A DNA stretch of 64,000 nucleotides from Mycolicibacterium psychrotolerans (lineage in GTDB: Bacteria > Actinomycetota > Actinomycetes > Mycobacteriales > Mycobacteriaceae): positions 310,001 to 374,000 of the forward strand of contig NZ_AP022574.1 in assembly GCF_010729305.1 (NCBI RefSeq). The letters run 5' to 3'. The translations under genes were made by a program, and so were the position numbers. This document shows positions 19,059 to 27,996 of this stretch, piece by piece; within the stretch, counting starts at the first letter, position 1; each line of letters begins with the position of its first letter. The notes beneath the pieces were generated by a model, which had not been told where the DNA came from, did no database searches, and was given only the letters and a program-made list of their open reading frames with translations.

Positions 19059-19525
19059 CGACCTATCTGGTTCCGCTGGCCATCATCGGCGGGCTCACCA
19101 CCGCCGGGGTGTACCTGCTGCTGGAACGGCACCTGACCCGAATGTTGCTGGGGCTGTTGCTGATCGGCAACGCGATCAACCTGCTGATCCTCACCGTGGG
19201 TGGGCCGTCGGGCAACCCGCCGGTGCGCGGCCGCACCAGTGCCGACAACACGACGACGGCAGATCCGTTGGCGCAGGGCCTGATTCTGACCGCCATCGTG
19301 ATCACGATGGGGGTCGCGGCGTTCGTGTTGGCGCTGACCTACCGGTCCTACCGACTGAACACCCGCGAAGAGGTGAGCAACGACCCCGAGGACATCCGGG
19401 TGTCCCAGCAGTCCGGCACCGAGGTCGGCGAGGAACTCGAGGGTCGTCTGGAACCCGACCGCACCCGCGACACCGACCTGCCCGACGAACTCGACGCGCT
19501 GCCGGGATACGAGGGGTCACGATGA
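19055..19525 (+). CDS. mnhC: Mrp antiporter subunit C (NuoK-like)
   Basis: A 156-residue protein with three transmembrane helices resembling NuoK in the first 105 residues (LLGLLLIGNAINLLIL near 33-48 and a conserved ADPLAQGLILTAIVI near 69-83). A hydrophilic acidic tail of about 50 residues follows, longer than in Bacillus MrpC. The ATG overlaps the mnhA stop and the stop overlaps the mnhD start, each by 4 bp. Confidence 0.93.
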   Translation: MTTYLVPLAIIGGLTTAGVYLLLERHLTRMLLGLLLIGNAINLLILTVGGPSGNPPVRGRTSADNTTTADPLAQGLILTAIVITMGVAAFVLALTYRSYRLNTREEVSNDPEDIRVSQQSGTEVGEELEGRLEPDRTRDTDLPDELDALPGYEGSR

Positions 19526-21141
19526 TCGGCGGTCACCTCGCCGCGGTGTTGACCCCGCTACCCGTGCTGGTGCCGATGCTGGCCGCGGCCCTGACACTGC
19601 TCGCCGGCCGCAAGCCGCGTCTGCAGCGCGGCATCGCAGTGCTGGCGCTGTCGGTGGTGCTCGTCGTCGCGGCGATGCTGGTGCACCTCGCCGACCGCGA
19701 CGGCACCATCGCGCTGCAGGTCGGCGGATGGGGGCCCACGGAACCGGGCATGGGGCCGCTGGGCATCACGCTGGTCGTCGACCGACTGTCGGCGCTGATG
19801 CTCGTCGTGTCGTCGGTCGTGCTGCTGGCCGTCGTCTTCTACGCCATCGGGCAGGGCATCCGGGACGGCGACGGGAGGCAACCGGTGTCGATCTTCCTGC
19901 CGACCTACCTGGTGCTGTCGGCGGGTGTGTTCATGGCGTTCCTCGCCGGTGACCTGTTCAACCTGTTCGTCGGTTTCGAGGTGCTGCTCAACGCGAGTTT
20001 CGTGCTGCTGACGATCGGCGCGAGCCGGGAACGCGTGCGGGCGGGCATCTCCTACGTGATGGTCTCGATGGTGTCCTCTCTGGTGTTCCTGTTCGGCATC
20101 GCGCTGGTGTACGCCACCACCGGGACACTGAACATGGCCGAGTTGTCGGTGCGCCTCGACGGCGTCTCCGAGGGGACACGCACCGCGCTGTTCGCGGTGC
20201 TGCTGGTGGCCTTCGGTATCAAGGCCGCGGTGTTCCCGCTGTCGACATGGCTGCCCGACTCCTACCCGACCGCGCCGGCTCCGGTCACCGCCGTGTTCGC
20301 CGGCCTGCTGACCAAAGTCGGTGTGTACGCGATCATCCGCTCCCACTCGCTGCTCTTCCCCGGCGGCGCCATGGACAACGTTCTGCTGGTCGCCGGGCTC
20401 GCGACGATGCTGATGGGCATCCTCGGCGCGATCGCGCAAAGCGACATCAAGCGGCTGCTGTCCTTCACGCTGGTCAGTCACATCGGCTACATGGTGTTCG
20501 GCATCGCGCTGTCGAACCAGCTGGGCATGTCGGGCGCGATCTACTACGTCGCCCACCACATCCTCGTGCAGACGACCCTGTTCCTGGTCGTCGGACTGAT
20601 CGAACGGCAGGCGGGGGCGTCCACGCTGGAGCGGCTCGGCGGACTCGCCGCCGCGAGCCCGGTGCTGGCGTTCGTGTTCGTCGTCCCGGCGCTGAATCTG
20701 GGTGGTATTCCGCCGTTCTCGGGGTTCATCGGGAAGGTGGCGCTGCTCGAGGCCGGGTCGCAGTCCGGCTCGGTGCTGGCCTGGATGCTGGTCGCCGGCA
20801 GTGTCATCACCAGCCTGCTCACGCTCTACGTCATCGCGCGGGTGTGGACCAAGGCGTTCTGGCGCTCCCGCAAGGATGCGCCCGAAGGGCATCTGTCGGG
20901 CGGCGCACCGACGGTGCTCCTCGACGACCCCGAGGACTCGGTGGACATCGAGTTCGTCGACCGCGACGACGTGGGCCGGATGCCGATCGGCATGCTGGTG
21001 CCGACCGGTGCGCTGATCGTCGTCGGCCTGACGCTGACCGTCGCGGCCGGTCCGATCTTCGCCTACAGCGACCGGGCCGCGGCCGAGGTGCTCGACCGGG
21101 GGCAGTACATCAGCGCGGTGCTCGGGGAGGTGCCGAGATGA
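19522..21141 (+). CDS. mnhD: Mrp antiporter subunit D (NuoM/N-like)
   Basis: A 539-residue, roughly 14-helix proton-pumping-type subunit. Landmarks are GDLFNLFVGFEVLLNASF (conserved Glu near 153), FGIKAAVFPLSTWLPDSYP (Lys near 235) and the SDIKRLLSFTLVSHIGYM block near 308. The stretch 450-500 contains an acidic cytosolic loop (DDPEDSVDIEFVDRDD). It overlaps mnhC by 4 bp; its TGA overlaps a possible 11-codon ORF that reaches the mnhE start. Confidence 0.94.
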   Translation: MIGGHLAAVLTPLPVLVPMLAAALTLLAGRKPRLQRGIAVLALSVVLVVAAMLVHLADRDGTIALQVGGWGPTEPGMGPLGITLVVDRLSALMLVVSSVVLLAVVFYAIGQGIRDGDGRQPVSIFLPTYLVLSAGVFMAFLAGDLFNLFVGFEVLLNASFVLLTIGASRERVRAGISYVMVSMVSSLVFLFGIALVYATTGTLNMAELSVRLDGVSEGTRTALFAVLLVAFGIKAAVFPLSTWLPDSYPTAPAPVTAVFAGLLTKVGVYAIIRSHSLLFPGGAMDNVLLVAGLATMLMGILGAIAQSDIKRLLSFTLVSHIGYMVFGIALSNQLGMSGAIYYVAHHILVQTTLFLVVGLIERQAGASTLERLGGLAAASPVLAFVFVVPALNLGGIPPFSGFIGKVALLEAGSQSGSVLAWMLVAGSVITSLLTLYVIARVWTKAFWRSRKDAPEGHLSGGAPTVLLDDPEDSVDIEFVDRDDVGRMPIGMLVPTGALIVVGLTLTVAAGPIFAYSDRAAAEVLDRGQYISAVLGEVPR

Positions 21142-21173
21142 GCGCTTGCGCGAAGAGCCGAGGGCAGAGATGA
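21138..21173 (+). CDS. Possible 11-codon coupling ORF between mnhD and mnhE
   Basis: ATG 21138 overlaps the mnhD stop by 4 bp (ATGA) and the frame MSACAKSRGQR ends in a TGA (21171-21173) that overlaps the mnhE ATG (21170). It exactly fills the only gap in an otherwise fully overlapping operon, so terminating ribosomes could be handed through it to mnhE. The peptide resembles nothing functional; it may simply be an inserted short repeat kept in frame. Confidence 0.3.
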   Translation: MSACAKSRGQR

Positions 21174-21703
21174 GGACTCTGGCGCTGCGGGTCTGGATGG
21201 TGTGTTGGCTGATCCTGGTGTGGGTGCTGCTGTGGGGCACCATTTCTGCGGCCAACGTCCTCTCCGGTCTGGTTGTCGCGTTGGTGGTGACGCTGCTGCT
21301 GCCGTTGCCGCCGGTGCCCGTGGAGGGGCGGCTGCACCCGATCTCCCTGCTGCGCCTGGGCGTGCTCGTCGTCTACTACCTGCTGAGCTCCTCGGTGCAG
21401 GTGGCCGCGCTGGCGCTCAAACCCGGTCCGCCCCCGCTCACCGCGGTGCTCCGGGTCCACTTCGCGGTCAAGTCCGACCTCGTTCTGGTGCTCGCGGTCA
21501 ACATCATCAACCTGACCCCGGGCACCATGGTGCTCGAGATCGATCAGCCCCGCCGGATGCTCTACGTACACGTGCTCGACGTCGGATCAGAGCGGACGGT
21601 GGTGCGCTTCTACCGCCAGGTGGCGACGCTGCAGAGGGTGTTGGTCGCGTCGTTCGAGCGGGACGCGGACTGGCGGGCCGCCGAGAAGGAGGCCACGCCG
21701 TGA
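21170..21703 (+). CDS. mnhE: Mrp antiporter subunit E
   Basis: A 177-residue subunit with two to three N-terminal transmembrane helices (WMVCWLILVWVLLWGT; LSGLVVALVVTLLLP) and a cytosolic domain containing the conserved NIINLTPGTMVLEID near 112-126 and LYVHVLD. The ATG at 21170 is chosen; an upstream TTG would be non-standard. Required for full Mrp complex activity in studied systems. Its stop overlaps the mnhF start by 4 bp (GTGA). Confidence 0.93.
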   Translation: MRTLALRVWMVCWLILVWVLLWGTISAANVLSGLVVALVVTLLLPLPPVPVEGRLHPISLLRLGVLVVYYLLSSSVQVAALALKPGPPPLTAVLRVHFAVKSDLVLVLAVNIINLTPGTMVLEIDQPRRMLYVHVLDVGSERTVVRFYRQVATLQRVLVASFERDADWRAAEKEATP

Positions 21704-21987
21704 CCGTCGTCTGGATCGTCGCCGGGGCCATGCTGTCAGCTGCCGCCCTGGCCACCATGTTCCGCATGCTGCTCGGACCCACCACGCTCGACCGGCTGGT
21801 GGCGTTGGACACCCTGGTCGCCGTCGCGATGTGTGCCATCGGCACCTGGGCGGCGTTCAGCCTCGACACCACGGTCACCTACAGTCTGACCGCGCTGGCG
21901 CTGATCACGTTCGTGGGATCGGTCAGCGTCGCCCGATTCCGGGTGCCCGACGTCGACGACCCTGCGCACAAGGGACGGCACCGGTGA
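21700..21987 (+). CDS. mnhF: Mrp antiporter subunit F
   Basis: A 95-residue protein with three transmembrane helices and the family features RMLLGPTTLDRLVALDTL (22-39). GTG start at 21700 overlaps the mnhE stop by 4 bp; the stop overlaps mnhG by 4 bp. Small structural subunit of the Mrp complex. Confidence 0.92.
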   Translation: MTVVWIVAGAMLSAAALATMFRMLLGPTTLDRLVALDTLVAVAMCAIGTWAAFSLDTTVTYSLTALALITFVGSVSVARFRVPDVDDPAHKGRHR

Positions 21988-22352
21988 CCGGCTTCGACAT
22001 CGTCGCCGCGGTGCTGATCCTCAGCGGATCGGTCCTCGCGCTGACCGCGGCCATCGGGGTCGTGCGGTTTCCCGACACGCTCTCGCGGATGCACGCGGCT
22101 ACCAAGCCGCAGGTGCTGGGACTGCTCCTGGTGCTGCTGGGCGCAGCGCTGCGGCTGCGCGGACACGTCGACGTCGGCATGCTGATCTTGACGGGGCTGT
22201 TCACCGTGATCACCGCGCCGGTGATCGCGAATCGGGTGGGCCAGCTCGCCTACCGCGAGCAGAACATCCGCGACGATCTGATGACCACCGACGAGATGCA
22301 TGGTTTCGGCGACGATCGGGAATCCGGCGACCATGATTCGCCACGACGCTGA
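21984..22352 (+). CDS. mnhG: Mrp antiporter subunit G
   Basis: A 122-residue protein with three transmembrane helices and the typical GVVRFPDTLSRMHAATKP motif (24-41). Starts with GTG overlapping the mnhF stop. The C-terminal 30 residues are hydrophilic. Last subunit of the operon; the methyltransferase gene that follows overlaps its 3' end. Confidence 0.93.
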   Translation: MTGFDIVAAVLILSGSVLALTAAIGVVRFPDTLSRMHAATKPQVLGLLLVLLGAALRLRGHVDVGMLILTGLFTVITAPVIANRVGQLAYREQNIRDDLMTTDEMHGFGDDRESGDHDSPRR

Positions 22353-23067
22353 CAGCCCGGGCCACCACGGGGCGCTCGGCGTCGCGATGGTGCGGGCGTG
22401 GGAGAACGACTCCGAACACCCCCTGTTCACCGATCCGTATGCGCGGCTGCTGGTCGAGGCCGCCGGCGCGGCGCTGCCGAGCGGCAGGCCCTGCGCCGGC
22501 GCGGACTACGCCGCGGCGCGCACGAAGTGGTTCGACGACTACGTGCTGTCGGCCAGTGCGGGCGGAGTCTCGCAGGTCGTGATCCTGGGCGCGGGCCTGG
22601 ACACCCGTCCCTGGCGGCTGCCGTGGCTCAGCGACACCGTGATCTTCGAGGTGGAGGAACCGACGTTGTTGGCGTTGAAGGCCGCGACGATGGATGCTTC
22701 CGACGCGCAGCTGGGAGCCAAGTACATGCCGGTGCCGGTGGAGTCGGGCGACGACTGGACGCGCGCACTGCAGGCGGCCGGCTTCGACCACCTGGAGCCG
22801 ACGGCCTGGTCGATCGAAGGGGTGCTGCCCGAGCTGTCCGCCGAGGCGCAGGATGCGCTGCTCTCCGAGATCGCCCTCTACAGCGCGCGGGGAACCCGCA
22901 TCGCGGTCGAGGCGGCGACGAATCCGGATGTGGCGCAATGGTTGTGCTGCAACCGCTGGGAGGCGACGTCGATCGAGGTGCGCGACGTGATGGCCCGCTA
23001 CCATCGGGCCGTCGACGACGACGCCACGGTTCCGCCGTACGTGTTCGTCCAGGGCAAGCTGCTCTAG
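22333..23067 (+). CDS. SAM-dependent methyltransferase, mycobacterial leucine-carboxyl-methyltransferase-like family
   Basis: A 244-residue class I methyltransferase of the large mycobacterial family related to leucine carboxyl methyltransferases and polyketide O-methyltransferases. Visible features: N-terminal AMVRAWENDSEHPLFTDPYA, SAM-binding VVILGAGLDTRPWRL near 76-90, an acidic strand-2 end (FEVEEP) and WSIEGVLPELS. ATG 22333 overlaps mnhG by 20 bp; an in-frame ATG at 22300 would lengthen the overlap. Neither has a clear ribosome site. Substrate unknown; family members methylate secondary metabolites or small acids. Confidence 0.88.
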   Translation: MIRHDADSPGHHGALGVAMVRAWENDSEHPLFTDPYARLLVEAAGAALPSGRPCAGADYAAARTKWFDDYVLSASAGGVSQVVILGAGLDTRPWRLPWLSDTVIFEVEEPTLLALKAATMDASDAQLGAKYMPVPVESGDDWTRALQAAGFDHLEPTAWSIEGVLPELSAEAQDALLSEIALYSARGTRIAVEAATNPDVAQWLCCNRWEATSIEVRDVMARYHRAVDDDATVPPYVFVQGKLL

Positions 23068-23076
23068 GCAGGCCGC

Positions 23077-23709
23077 TCACTCCGAGAGCTGGAACTCCAC
23101 CATCGCGGTGACGGTGTCGACGGCCTCGGAGAGCGCCAGCACCCGGTCGGCCGCCGTCGGAGCAGACAGCACCGAGTACCGGTCGGCCTGCCCCATCGGG
23201 AGCCGGGCGGTCAACGCGTACAACCACATCGCCGCATCGCCCGACTCGTCGGCACCGTGCACGATGTCGCGCGCATTGACCTGCGCCCCCCGCGCCGAGG
23301 CGATCCGCTCGAACAGCGCCACCATCCGGTCTTCGATGTCGCGGATCTGGTCGACCGTGACGGGCGCTCCGGGTTCATCGGGCCACAATTCGATCACCGC
23401 CCGCGGGTACGGATCGTCGGGCAACCACTCGATGACCCGAAACCTCTCGGCCATCGCACATTTCAAGCCGTAGCGGCCCTCACCGAGGTCGACGTGCTCG
23501 ACGATGTGGGCCAGCGTGCCGACGTCGCTGCGACTGTCGCCGCCGCCGACTTCGCGACCCGCCGCGATCAGCACCACCCCGAAGGCGGGGTCGTCGGCAG
23601 CCAGACACGCCTGCACCAGGGCTGAGTATCGCGGCTCGAAGATGCGCAGCGGCAGCTCCTCGCCCGGCAGCATCGCCGTCTCGAGCGGGAACATCGGGAC
23701 CGTGGGCAC
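23077..23709 (-). CDS. LON peptidase N-terminal substrate-binding-domain protein (Rv0434-like)
   Basis: A 210-residue cytosolic protein consisting of a Lon N-domain alone: opening VPMFPLETAMLPGEELPLRIFEPRY, then a beta-rich body and a helical C-terminal half. No AAA or protease domain is present, so it cannot be Lon itself; such free N-domains may bind misfolded proteins or act as adaptors. It uses a GTG start at 23709 and lies 2 bp downstream of the GCS2 ligase stop, so the two are almost certainly co-transcribed with sodC. Confidence 0.88.
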   Translation of the reverse strand: MPTVPMFPLETAMLPGEELPLRIFEPRYSALVQACLAADDPAFGVVLIAAGREVGGGDSRSDVGTLAHIVEHVDLGEGRYGLKCAMAERFRVIEWLPDDPYPRAVIELWPDEPGAPVTVDQIRDIEDRMVALFERIASARGAQVNARDIVHGADESGDAAMWLYALTARLPMGQADRYSVLSAPTAADRVLALSEAVDTVTAMVEFQLSE

Positions 23710-23711
23710 GC

Positions 23712-24854
23712 TCAGATCACCAACTCGCCGACCAGCGCGTCGACGACGGCGCGCAGGTCACCGTCGGCCTCCTCGGCCACCCGGCGCTGCCGCTGATAGG
23801 ACGCGCCGTTGCGGCAGATCTCGGCGACGGCCGCGAGTTCGTCGACGCACGACAGGGATTCGGCGACGGGCACCAGCCGCTCGAGCTGATCGTCGAGATC
23901 CTCGGTGACCAGCCGTTCGTTGCTGTCAGCGTCGAGGATGATGATCGCGTCGAGGCCGTAGCGCGCGGCGCGCCACTTGTTCTCCTGCACGTGCCACGGC
24001 GGCATCACGGGCAGCGTCTCGCCGGCATCGAGGCGGCGATCGAGATCGACGATCAGGCAGTGCGTCAGCGCGACGAGCGCCGAGAGTTCCCGCAAGTTGG
24101 ACACCCCGTCGAAGATCCGCACCTCCACTGTCCCCAGGTGAGGGGAAGGCCTTATGTCCCAGCGGATCTCGTTCATGTGATCGATGATCCCGGTCTTCTT
24201 CTGGTCGGCGACGAAGCCTTCGAACTCGCGCCACTCCTGAAACTGGAACGGCAGACCGGCCGTCGGCAACTGCTGGAACATCATCGCCCGATTGCTCGCG
24301 TAACCGGTGTCCTCACCGTCCCAGAACGGCGACGACGACGACAGCGCCAGCAGATGCGGGTAGTAGTTCAGCATCGAGGTGATGATCGGCATCACCTTGT
24401 GCGCCGAGGACACCCCGACGTGGACGTGCACACCCCAGATCAGCATCTGCCGGCCCCACCACTGCGTGCGCTTGATCAGCTCGGCGTAGCGCGGCGCGTC
24501 GGTCAGCTTCTGCGCCGACCACTTCGCGAACGGGTGTGTGCCCGCACAGAACAACTCCATGCCGCGCTCCCGCACGACGGTGCGCACCGGCTTCAGATTG
24601 GACCGCAGATCGTCCATCGCCTCGGGAACGCTGTCGCAGACACCGGTCACGACCTCGACGGTGTTGCGCAGCAGTTCCTTGTGTACGTGTGGGTTCTCGC
24701 CGATCTCGGCGATCACCGAGGCGGCCTCGTTGCTCAGGTCGCGGGTCTGCGCGTCGACGAGCGCGAACTCCCACTCGACACCGAGTGTGGGCCGGGGAGA
24801 TCCGGCGAAGTCGATGCGGCTGGCAGCCCGGCGATCAGCCCCGAGTGATGACAC
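23712..24854 (-). CDS. GCS2/YbdK-type carboxylate-amine ligase
   Basis: A 380-residue member of the glutamate-cysteine ligase family 2. Typical features: [15 protein letters not shown] (ATP/metal Glu residues near 25-28), the HVHVGVS block near 142-148 and the [15 protein letters not shown] block near 234-248. E. coli YbdK has weak glutamate-cysteine ligase activity. Mycobacteria use mycothiol rather than glutathione, so the natural substrate is uncertain. The GTG at 24854 overlaps the sodC 3' end by 20 bp. This is the equivalent of Rv0433 next to sodC. Confidence 0.9.
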   Translation of the reverse strand: MSSLGADRRAASRIDFAGSPRPTLGVEWEFALVDAQTRDLSNEAASVIAEIGENPHVHKELLRNTVEVVTGVCDSVPEAMDDLRSNLKPVRTVVRERGMELFCAGTHPFAKWSAQKLTDAPRYAELIKRTQWWGRQMLIWGVHVHVGVSSAHKVMPIITSMLNYYPHLLALSSSSPFWDGEDTGYASNRAMMFQQLPTAGLPFQFQEWREFEGFVADQKKTGIIDHMNEIRWDIRPSPHLGTVEVRIFDGVSNLRELSALVALTHCLIVDLDRRLDAGETLPVMPPWHVQENKWRAARYGLDAIIILDADSNERLVTEDLDDQLERLVPVAESLSCVDELAAVAEICRNGASYQRQRRVAEEADGDLRAVVDALVGELVI

Positions 24855-25545
24855 CGCACGCCACCCGAGCTCCGGCGTCGCCGGTCGCCAGGGTGGTCTG
24901 ATCCGGCGGCGGTGCGCCGTTGACCTGCTGGTAGCGCTCCGGCGGGATGTTGGCGAAGTTGTCCGCCTTCTCGTGGATGATGATCGCCGTGCCGGCGCCG
25001 CCGAGCAGCTCCTCGGCGGTGAAGGCGTCGGTGGTCGTCACGAGCTTGGCCGAGCCGTCCTCGCGGACCTGCAGCGAGGCCAGATCGCCGCTGGCGGGGT
25101 GACCGCTGTGGCCGGGCACCTGGAGGTGGCCGCCGGCGGAGTTGAAGTTGGCCGGCGCGCCTCCGGTCGGCGCCACCGAGTTGGCCTCGCACTTACCCAC
25201 CGAGTGGATGTGCATGCCGTGGAACCCGGGGGTCAGCTGGTTGGTGCCGGACGTCTGCACGGTGACGGTGGCGTATCCCCCGGAGAACGCGATGTCGGCG
25301 GTGGCCACGGTGGTGCCGTCGGGCAGCTTGAGATCGGCCTTGAGTGTCTCGCCGCCGGCGGCCTGGGCCTCGCCGCCTTCGCTCGGGCCCTCCTCGCCGG
25401 CGGACGCCGACGGGGACGGGGAGCCGGTCCAGATGGCGGGTGGGGTTCCGGTGGTGTTCGAGGGCACCTCACCGGGAGGTGCGCAGGCGGCCAACGCGAG
25501 GGCTGGCGCTGCGAACAGGGTGGCGGCGGCGACGGTCCTGAGCAT
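24835..25545 (-). CDS. sodC: Superoxide dismutase [Cu-Zn], lipoprotein
   Basis: A 236-residue exported enzyme converting superoxide to hydrogen peroxide and oxygen at the cell surface. The lipobox ALAAC lies about 20 residues in, followed by a Pro/Ser/Glu-rich spacer to about 65, then the SOD domain. Metal ligands are visible: [23 protein letters not shown] and IIIHEKADN. The disulfide pair is Cys in GKCEAN and VACGVI. ATG 25545 is preferred to the upstream TTG. Lies 10 bp after the LytR_C gene on the same strand. Confidence 0.95.
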   Translation of the reverse strand: MLRTVAAATLFAAPALALAACAPPGEVPSNTTGTPPAIWTGSPSPSASAGEEGPSEGGEAQAAGGETLKADLKLPDGTTVATADIAFSGGYATVTVQTSGTNQLTPGFHGMHIHSVGKCEANSVAPTGGAPANFNSAGGHLQVPGHSGHPASGDLASLQVREDGSAKLVTTTDAFTAEELLGGAGTAIIIHEKADNFANIPPERYQQVNGAPPPDQTTLATGDAGARVACGVITRG

Positions 25546-25555
25546 GTGCAAGAGC

Positions 25556-26014
25556 CTAGCCGGTGACTGCCACGATCACGCCTGGTGGCTGCTCTGTGAG
25601 TTCGGGGACCCGGGGCGCCACCGGCGCCTCGAGCAACCGGCCGACCTCTTCGGCCGCCTGCTGCTCGCCTTCGGCGTCGCTGAAGAAGACGGTGGTGACC
25701 GTGGTGTCCGGCAGGGTCAGGTTGCCGGTCTCGGTGACATTCCAGCCGGCCTCGCGCAGCCGATTGGCTGTGGTCTCGGCGGCGCCTTCGGTGCTGGAGA
25801 TGTTGAAGACCCGCACGTCGGCCTTCGCCGGCGCAGCGGCGCTCGACGGTGTGGTCGGGGTGCTGGTGATCGAGGTGGTGATCGAGTCGCTGTCGGACGC
25901 GTCGTCGCCTCCGCTCAGCGCCTGGAACCCGACGAGGAGGAAGACCACACCCAGGAACAGCAGCACCATCACGATGGCGCGCAGGGGCAGACCGGAGGCT
26001 TCTCGCTGGTTCAT
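25556..26014 (-). CDS. LytR_C-domain membrane protein (VirR/Rv0431-like)
   Basis: A 152-residue single-pass protein: cytosolic start [14 protein letters not shown], one transmembrane helix (about 14-33), a Ser/Thr/Pro-rich linker, then an extracytoplasmic LytR C-terminal domain (about 65-150, [11 protein letters not shown]...[11 protein letters not shown]). Its M. tuberculosis counterpart Rv0431 (VirR) affects envelope vesicle release, so a cell-wall role is likely here. It sits upstream of sodC in one transcription unit. Confidence 0.88.
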   Translation of the reverse strand: MNQREASGLPLRAIVMVLLFLGVVFLLVGFQALSGGDDASDSDSITTSITSTPTTPSSAAAPAKADVRVFNISSTEGAAETTANRLREAGWNVTETGNLTLPDTTVTTVFFSDAEGEQQAAEEVGRLLEAPVAPRVPELTEQPPGVIVAVTG

Positions 26015-26045
26015 CGGCGCCTACTGTATCGGCTCGCCGCCGCGG

Positions 26046-26363
26046 TCAGGTCACGTCGAAGCCGAGGCGCCGCGCCGCGCGGGCCTTCTGCCGGCTCGCT
26101 CGCAGCCTGCGCAACCGCTTGACCAGCATCGGGTCCGCGGCCAGGGCTTCCGGCCGGTCGACCAACGCGTTCAGCACCTGGTAGTACCGGGTCGCCGACA
26201 TCGAGAAGAGCTCCTTGATGGCGTCTTCCTTGGATCCGGCGTACTTCCACCACTGCCGTTCGAACGCCAGGATGTCGTGCTCCCGACGGGTCAGACCGTC
26301 GGCGGGTTCAGCGCCGTCTGCGGAGTCCCCTGACTTATCAGCCCGCGCGATCGCGCCGTCCAT
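26046..26363 (-). CDS. DUF3263 protein (Rv0430-like), putative small DNA-binding protein
   Basis: A 105-residue basic protein of actinobacterial family DUF3263. The core is LTRREHDILAFERQWWKYAGSKE followed by FSMSATRYYQVLNALVDRPEAL and an Arg/Lys-rich tail, a pattern like a compact helix-turn-helix. Function unproven. ATG 26363 matches the usual family length. It is divergent from def across 137 bp, and 31 bp ahead of the LytR_C gene. Confidence 0.85.
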   Translation of the reverse strand: MDGAIARADKSGDSADGAEPADGLTRREHDILAFERQWWKYAGSKEDAIKELFSMSATRYYQVLNALVDRPEALAADPMLVKRLRRLRASRQKARAARRLGFDVT

Positions 26364-26500
26364 ATCGCCTCTTGGACCCTTCCAACGGTCGAAATGACAC
26401 CAGTGTGGTTTCGGCTGGTATTCAATCACGGCTCGGTCACCGACGGCGGCACCAATGACCGCGAGTCGGCGCCGGCGCGGGCCACTTTAAGCTTTCGGGC

Positions 26501-27094
26501 ATGGCTGTCCGACCGATCTGCATCGTGGGAGATCCCGTTCTCCACACCCCCACCGAGCCGATCCCCGTCGGCGACGACGGAAGTCTGCCCGCCGATCTCG
26601 CGGATCTGATCACCGATCTGTACGACACGATGGACGCCGCCCACGGAGTCGGCCTGGCCGCCAACCAGATCGGCGTCGGCAAACGGGTCTTCGTCTTCGA
26701 CTGCGCCGACGCCCGCGGCAAGACCGTCCGGCGCCGCGGCGTCGTCGTCAACCCGGTGCTGGAGACCTCCGAGGTGCCCGAGACGATGCCGGATCCGGAG
26801 GACGACGACGAGGGCTGCCTGTCGGTGCCGGGCGAGTCGTTCCCGACGGGCCGCGCCTCGTGGGCGCGGGTGACGGGCCTGGACGCCGACGGCAACCCGA
26901 TCACGTTGGAGGGGACGGACCTGTTCGCGCGGATGCTGCAGCACGAGACGGGTCATCTCGACGGCTTCCTGTACCTGGACCGGCTGGTCGGCAGGAATGC
27001 GCGCAGCGCCAAGCGGGCGGTGAAGTCGCACGGCTGGGGCGTGCCCGGTCTGACCTGGATGCCCGGCGAGGACCCCGATCCGTTCGGGCACTGA
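26501..27094 (+). CDS. def: Peptide deformylase
   Basis: A 197-residue metalloenzyme removing the N-formyl group from new proteins. All three motifs are present: [10 protein letters not shown] near 49-58, EGCLSVPG near 106-113 (metal-ligand Cys) and the HExxH motif in QHETGHLDG near 147-155. The N-terminus [14 protein letters not shown] is typical. It precedes the GNAT gene by 3 bp, forming an operon def-GNAT-xthA. Confidence 0.97.
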   Translation: MAVRPICIVGDPVLHTPTEPIPVGDDGSLPADLADLITDLYDTMDAAHGVGLAANQIGVGKRVFVFDCADARGKTVRRRGVVVNPVLETSEVPETMPDPEDDDEGCLSVPGESFPTGRASWARVTGLDADGNPITLEGTDLFARMLQHETGHLDGFLYLDRLVGRNARSAKRAVKSHGWGVPGLTWMPGEDPDPFGH

Positions 27095-27097
27095 GCC

Positions 27098-27991
27098 GTG
27101 ACGGATCTGCCGGCGCTCGGCGCGCGGGTCAGCCTGCGGTACCGGCTGCCGGTCGGCGAGACCCGGCCGTTCACCGACGTGGTCGGCCACGTCGAGCAGG
27201 TCGACCCGACGGTGCAGGTGCGTACCCGCCACGGTGAGGTGGTCACCGTCGGCCGCGACGATGTCGTCGCCTTCCGGGTGGTGCCCGAGCAGCCGGTGCG
27301 CGCGGGACAGATCCGCAACCTGGAGCACGCGGCGGCGCTGGCGTGGCCGGGCACCGAGCAGCAGTGGCTCGACGGGTGGTTCCTGCGCTTCGGCGACGGC
27401 GCCACCAGACGCGCCAATTCCGCTGTGCCGCTGCGGTTCACGTCGGTGGCCGAGATCGCCGCGGTTTCCGGCTGGTATGCCTCGCGCGGGGTGCCCGCGG
27501 TCATCTCCGCGCCCGACCGCCTGTTCCGCGTTCCCGCGGGGGTACCCACCGACGCCGAAAACCTGGTGATGACAACGGAAATCGGTCCGGGCGGGCAGGG
27601 CGAGGTGACGGTGTCGGCGGTCCCCGACGATGAATGGCTGACGCTGTACGAACGCGACGTCCCGGCACCGGTGCTGACCGCGGTCGTCGACGGTGAGGTC
27701 GGGTTCGGCACGCTGGCCGGTGCGGCGGTGGGCAGGGTGGCACTCACCGAGGCGCCCGACGGGACCCGCTGGGCGGGCGTGTCGGCGGTGCACGTCGTCG
27801 AATCCGCAAGGCGCCAGGGATTGGCGCGGAGGCTGTGTGAGGGGTTGCTGGCCTGGGCGGGCGACCGGGGCGCGACGCGCGCGTACGTGCAGGTCGTCAC
27901 CGACAACGACGCCGCCCGCCGGTTGTACGAACAGATGGGTTTCACACTGCACCACCGCTCCCGCTATGTGCGGGCCGAGGACATAGTCTGA
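27098..27991 (+). CDS. GNAT N-acetyltransferase with N-terminal SH3-like domain (Rv0428c-like)
   Basis: A 297-residue protein. Residues 1-70 form a small beta-rich domain (LGARVSLRYRLPVGETRPFTD); the C-terminal half is a GNAT fold with the acetyl-CoA motif RRQGLARRL near 235 and the family ending ARRLYEQMGFTLHHRSRY. GTG start 3 bp after def. Substrate unknown; its fixed position beside def and xthA is conserved in mycobacteria as I remember the gene order. Confidence 0.9.
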   Translation: MTDLPALGARVSLRYRLPVGETRPFTDVVGHVEQVDPTVQVRTRHGEVVTVGRDDVVAFRVVPEQPVRAGQIRNLEHAAALAWPGTEQQWLDGWFLRFGDGATRRANSAVPLRFTSVAEIAAVSGWYASRGVPAVISAPDRLFRVPAGVPTDAENLVMTTEIGPGGQGEVTVSAVPDDEWLTLYERDVPAPVLTAVVDGEVGFGTLAGAAVGRVALTEAPDGTRWAGVSAVHVVESARRQGLARRLCEGLLAWAGDRGATRAYVQVVTDNDAARRLYEQMGFTLHHRSRYVRAEDIV

Positions 27992-27996
27992 GGGGC

